64,000 bases of DNA, taken from Pseudomonas sp. R84 (GTDB taxonomy: Bacteria > Pseudomonadota > Gammaproteobacteria > Pseudomonadales > Pseudomonadaceae). Position numbers and translations under genes: made by a program. This document shows, piece by piece, positions 61,391 through 64,000 of this stretch (position 1 is its first letter; each line of letters begins with the position of its first letter). The stretch lies in assembly GCF_009834515.1 (NCBI RefSeq), contig NZ_CP019426.1, forward strand, positions 4,905,001 through 4,969,000. Reading direction: 5' to 3'. The notes beneath the pieces are model-generated. The model had not been told where the DNA came from and did not search any database. It saw nothing but the letters and a program-made list of their open reading frames with translations.

Positions 61391-62149
61391 ATGAACCGTA
61401 AAATCGCATTGATCACCGGCGCCAGCCGTGGCCTGGGCAAGAACGCCGCTCTGCACCTCGCCGCTCAGGGCATCGACATCATCGGCACTTACCACAGCCG
61501 TGCTGATGAAGCTCAGGCACTGGTGAGCGAAGTGCAAGCACTCGGCGGCAAAGCCGTGATGCTGCAACTCGATGTTGGCCGCAGCGAAAGCTTTGCCGAT
61601 TTCGGTACACGTGTTGTGCAGGCGTTGCAGCAGACTTTCGACCGTCAGCGTTTTGATTTCCTGATCAACAACGCCGGGGTCGGCCTGCATGTCAGCTTCG
61701 CCGAGACCAGCGTTGAGCAATTCGACATGTTGGTGAACGTGCATTTCAAAGGGCCGTTCTTTCTGACTCAGCAACTGCTGCCGTTGATTAACGACGGCGG
61801 TCGGATCATCAACATCTCCAGCGGCCTCGCGCGTTTCACCCTCCCCGGCGCCAGTGCTTATGCGGCGATGAAAGGCGCGATTGAAGTGCTGACCCGCTAT
61901 CAGGCGAAAGAACTGGGCGCGCGGCAAATTGCCGTGAACACCTTGGCGCCTGGCGCCATTGAAACCGACTTTGGTGGCGGTACCGTGCGCGACAACGCGG
62001 CAGTGAATGCGATGGTTGCCGAAAATACCGCACTGGGCCGCGCCGGTCAGCCGGATGATATTGGCGGAGCATTGGCGTTGTTGCTGTCGCCGGGTGCGCA
62101 GTGGATCAATGGTCAGCGGGTCGAGGCATCCGGCGGCATGTTTCTCTAA
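61391..62149 (+). CDS. Short-chain dehydrogenase/reductase
   Basis: A 252-residue SDR with TGASRGLGKNAALHLA (cofactor glycine motif), NNAGVG, the catalytic Ser region IINISSGLARF and the YAAMK active site (SAYAAMKGA). The C-terminal ends WINGQRVEASGGMFL as in FabG-like members. NADP(H) preference is likely but cannot be shown here. The substrate is unknown. Confidence 0.92.
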   Translation: MNRKIALITGASRGLGKNAALHLAAQGIDIIGTYHSRADEAQALVSEVQALGGKAVMLQLDVGRSESFADFGTRVVQALQQTFDRQRFDFLINNAGVGLHVSFAETSVEQFDMLVNVHFKGPFFLTQQLLPLINDGGRIINISSGLARFTLPGASAYAAMKGAIEVLTRYQAKELGARQIAVNTLAPGAIETDFGGGTVRDNAAVNAMVAENTALGRAGQPDDIGGALALLLSPGAQWINGQRVEASGGMFL

Positions 62150-62171
62150 CTAACGCTGAGACACCTTCACA

Positions 62172-62256
62172 TGTAGGAGCTGCCGAAGGCTGCGATCTTT
62201 TGATCTTGATTTTTAAGGGCAAGATCAAAAAATCGCAGCCTTCGGCAGCTCCTACA
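62172..62256. repeat. Second-type repeat (gtaggagctgccgaaggctgcgatc)
   Basis: A near-perfect 85-base inverted repeat, tgtaggagctgccgaaggct to agccttcggcagctcctaca, of a family distinct from the gcgagcaggctcgctccca REPs. It lies between convergent genes. Confidence 0.88.
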
Positions 62257-62268
62257 CGGGGAACGAGG

Positions 62269-62706
62269 TTAGTTCTGACAGGCGTTGCGGGTCATAAAGC
62301 GCTCACGCACCACGTCATAGCCCCAGTGATACACATAGGTGTACGGCAGGAAAAACAGCAGCACGCCGATGTCGAGCAAAAACGCCTGCCACAGGCTGAC
62401 CGACAGCCACCAGGCAATCAACGGCACGCCCATCACGATCAAGCCCCCTTCGAACAGCAGCGCATGCACCACCCGCACCCAGGCGTTGTGCGCAACATTC
62501 ATGCGTTCCAGCAGACGGTCGAAGAAACGGTTGAACACCACGTTCCAACCCAGCGCCAACAGGGCGATCAACACCGTCACGGCGCCCATTTCAAGCATCG
62601 GCTTTTTCATGATCCACGCCAGCAACGGCGTGCAGATCAGAATCGCCAACAGTTCGAAACCGATGGCCTGGAAAATACGTTCAGTGATGGATTTGTTGGC
62701 AGTCAT
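62269..62706 (-). CDS. PACE-family multidrug efflux protein (AceI-like)
   Basis: A 145-residue membrane protein of four helices made of two BTP repeats: ERIFQAIGFELLAILICTPL and RVVHALLFEGGLIVMGVPL, each with the family's E in the helix. PACE proteins such as AceI export chlorhexidine and other biocides by proton coupling. Divergent from a LysR regulator 89 bases away, the layout known for aceI/aceR. Confidence 0.9.
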   Translation of the reverse strand: MTANKSITERIFQAIGFELLAILICTPLLAWIMKKPMLEMGAVTVLIALLALGWNVVFNRFFDRLLERMNVAHNAWVRVVHALLFEGGLIVMGVPLIAWWLSVSLWQAFLLDIGVLLFFLPYTYVYHWGYDVVRERFMTRNACQN

Positions 62707-62795
62707 GGCCTGACTCCTTGAGTGAAGATGGTTGCCATGATCTATCTTGATACCGATACTTCATAACCAATAACCATCGATCAAGGCGATAGTTG

Positions 62796-63650
62796 ATGAT
62801 CTCTCAGGAAGTGCTGCTGGCGTTTGTCCAGGCGGCCACACAAGGCTCGTTTTCGGCTGCGGCGCGTAAACTCGGGCGCAGTCAGTCGACCATCAGCGCG
62901 GCGGTGGCTAGCCTTGAGATTGATCTGGACCTGGTGCTGTTTGATCGCAGCAGCCGCAAACCGACCCTGACGCCGGCCGGGCATGTGATGCTGCAACGCG
63001 CCGAGGCGATTCTGGCGGCCAGCAGTCGCCTGGAAATGACCGCACGGCAGTTGTCCCAGGGCGTCGAAGCGAAGCTGACGGTGGCGATTTCCGATACCTA
63101 TCAGTCGGACCGTTTTGAAGCGGCGTTGGTGGGGTTTGAGCAGCGCTATCCGGATCTGGAGCTGGAATGTTTGATCGCTGAGTGCGATGACCTGATCGAG
63201 CTGGTACAGCGCGGTCGCGCGCATCTGGCTTTCGCGGAAATGCAGGAAAATTATCCAGCGGATCTGGCGACGTCGACGGTGGCGGAACGCACGGAAATCG
63301 CCTTGTTCGTCAATCGCGACCATGCGCTGGCCAAGCTTGACCACATTGATCAGCAGATCCTCGAGCAGCATCGCGAATTGCGTCTGGCGACCATCGTCAA
63401 TCCGTATGACAGTCGTGGCAAAGGTCGCGTGTGGTCGGCGCCGAGTTATCTGATGTTGCTGGAGATGGCCGAGAAAGGTTTTGGCTGGGCGCCGTTGCCG
63501 CGCTGGCTGGCGCAGCGCTTTGGCAATGATTTGCTGGTGGAATTGAAGGTGCGCGGCTGGCCGAAACCGGTGTTTGTCGATGCGTTGTGGTCGCGGCTGT
63601 ATCCGCCGGGGCCGGCGGGGAGCTGGTTGTTGAGCAAGATGCTGGAATAG
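62796..63650 (+). CDS. LysR-family regulator (AceR-like position)
   Basis: A 284-residue LTTR with HTH VLLAFVQAATQGSFSAAARKLGRSQSTISAAVASLEIDLDLVLFDRSSRKPTLT and a substrate domain (AKLTVAISDTYQSDRFEAALVGFEQRYPDLELECLIAECDDLIELVQRGRAHLAF). The ATG at 62796 is preferred over the in-frame TTG just before it. By position it probably controls the divergent PACE gene. Confidence 0.9.
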   Translation: MISQEVLLAFVQAATQGSFSAAARKLGRSQSTISAAVASLEIDLDLVLFDRSSRKPTLTPAGHVMLQRAEAILAASSRLEMTARQLSQGVEAKLTVAISDTYQSDRFEAALVGFEQRYPDLELECLIAECDDLIELVQRGRAHLAFAEMQENYPADLATSTVAERTEIALFVNRDHALAKLDHIDQQILEQHRELRLATIVNPYDSRGKGRVWSAPSYLMLLEMAEKGFGWAPLPRWLAQRFGNDLLVELKVRGWPKPVFVDALWSRLYPPGPAGSWLLSKMLE

Positions 63651-63687
63651 CGGCGCTGCTGATCGCTGGCAAGCCTGAAGTCAAAAG

Positions 63688-63896
63688 CCCCTCACCCCAG
63701 CCCTCTCCCAGAGGGAGAGGGGGCCGACCGCGGTGTCTTACGTCAGACATCGACCTGAAAGACCGAGTCGATTATGGATGTATAGCTACGGTATACACCT
63801 CAATTATGGATTCACCGCTGAGCGTTCAGGTCGGCGTACTTCTACAGCATCCCCCAATCAGTCCCCTCTCCCCCTGGGAGAGGGCTAGGGTGAGGG
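63688..63896. repeat. MITE-like repeat element, copy 2
   Basis: About 209 bases with inverted ends CCCTCACCCCAGCCCTCTCC and GGAGAGGGCTAGGGTGAGGG and internal blocks shared with copy 1. Its right end overlaps the 3' end of the partial gene at 63885, whose TAG is in the element. Confidence 0.7.
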
Positions 63897-64000
63897 TAGT
63901 TCCAGCGCCATGAGCCGCCCTTGAATAAACCGCCGCTCCGGCTCTTGCCGCGTAAGCTCCAACGCCCGCAAATACGCCGCCCTCGCCTCTTCCACCCTAC
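63885..64000 (-). CDS. C-terminal end of a probable ECF sigma factor (DUF6596-type), partial
   Basis: Thirty-seven codons before the stop, read leftward from the window edge: RVEEARAAYLRALELTRQEP ... RRFIQGRLMALELPSP. The ARAAYLRALELT..EPERRF pattern is the usual end of sigma-70 ECF proteins with a C-terminal DUF6596 helical domain. The final LPSP and TAG come from the adjacent repeat element. The gene continues beyond 64000. Confidence 0.6.
   Translation of the reverse strand, partial: RVEEARAAYLRALELTRQEPERRFIQGRLMALELPSP

Overview
This is a 64 kb stretch of a high-GC gammaproteobacterial chromosome, almost certainly a Pseudomonas of the P. fluorescens group. The evidence is the near-identity of AmrZ, RsmA, the Ast/Aru enzymes and DUF2025 to remembered Pseudomonas families, and more than a dozen REP elements carrying the gcgagcaggctcgctccca core. 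The gene order alaS-lysC-rsmA-tRNA-Ser, the arginine block and acs next to aotJ also follow P. aeruginosa PAO1, as far as I recall that map. No rRNA, CRISPR array, IS element or complete prophage was seen.

Layout. 1-4.2 kb: the 5' end of phnN, the regulator amrZ, the Mg transporter mgtE, a small exported protein, three tandem tRNA-Arg(ACG) copies, tRNA-Ser(GCT) and rsmA. 4.3-10.6 kb: lysC, alaS, ltaE, then an FMN riboswitch driving a RibH2-type lumazine synthase. 10.6-32.0 kb: arginine uptake and arginine succinyltransferase catabolism (aruC-F-G-D-B-small gene-E on the minus strand, then aotJ-Q-M-M14 enzyme-P, argR). A 7.8 kb gene for a giant leucine-rich protein lies between argR and aruC. 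32.7-37.2 kb: acs, a DUF2790 protein and nrdB (no nrdA beside it). 37.5-42.6 kb: an accessory patch with a BRO-like protein, an HNH nuclease, an unrecognised protein with a CoiA-like zinc cluster, and two tandem DUF3298-like paralogues. 42.6-54.6 kb: small regulatory and metabolic units (TauE/AraC, two small HTH genes behind a LexA-like box, MBL/TetR, a GGDEF remnant beside a BdlA-like double-PAS transducer, DUF1003, LysR/GATase/monooxygenase, DUF2025, glpQ, a PD-(D/E)XK-type nuclease, PepSY). 54.7-64 kb: FlxA-like protein, a transmembrane chemoreceptor, zntB-like and pit transporters, LysR/SDR and PACE/LysR divergent pairs, and the 3' end of a probable ECF sigma factor gene.

How it fits together: AotJQMP import arginine/ornithine, the Aru enzymes turn arginine into glutamate and succinate, and ArgR regulates both. 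ArgR-type half-sites (TGTCGC-N8-AA) can be read upstream of both aotJ and aruC. REP elements sit at most gene-cluster boundaries, and two lie inside the aru cluster.

The most unusual object is the 2601-residue protein at 18.8-26.6 kb. It has a dermonecrotic-toxin-like (DUF6543) N-terminal half followed by five head-to-tail modules of about 300 residues, each a helical linker plus a leucine-rich block. It shows no recognisable NEL ubiquitin-ligase domain and interrupts an otherwise conserved arginine locus. Other items worth attention: the orphan nuclease genes at 38.2 and 53.2 kb, the LexA-like box with paired HTH genes at 44.4 kb, and a MITE-like 0.2 kb repeat whose second copy supplies the stop codon of the neighbouring gene.
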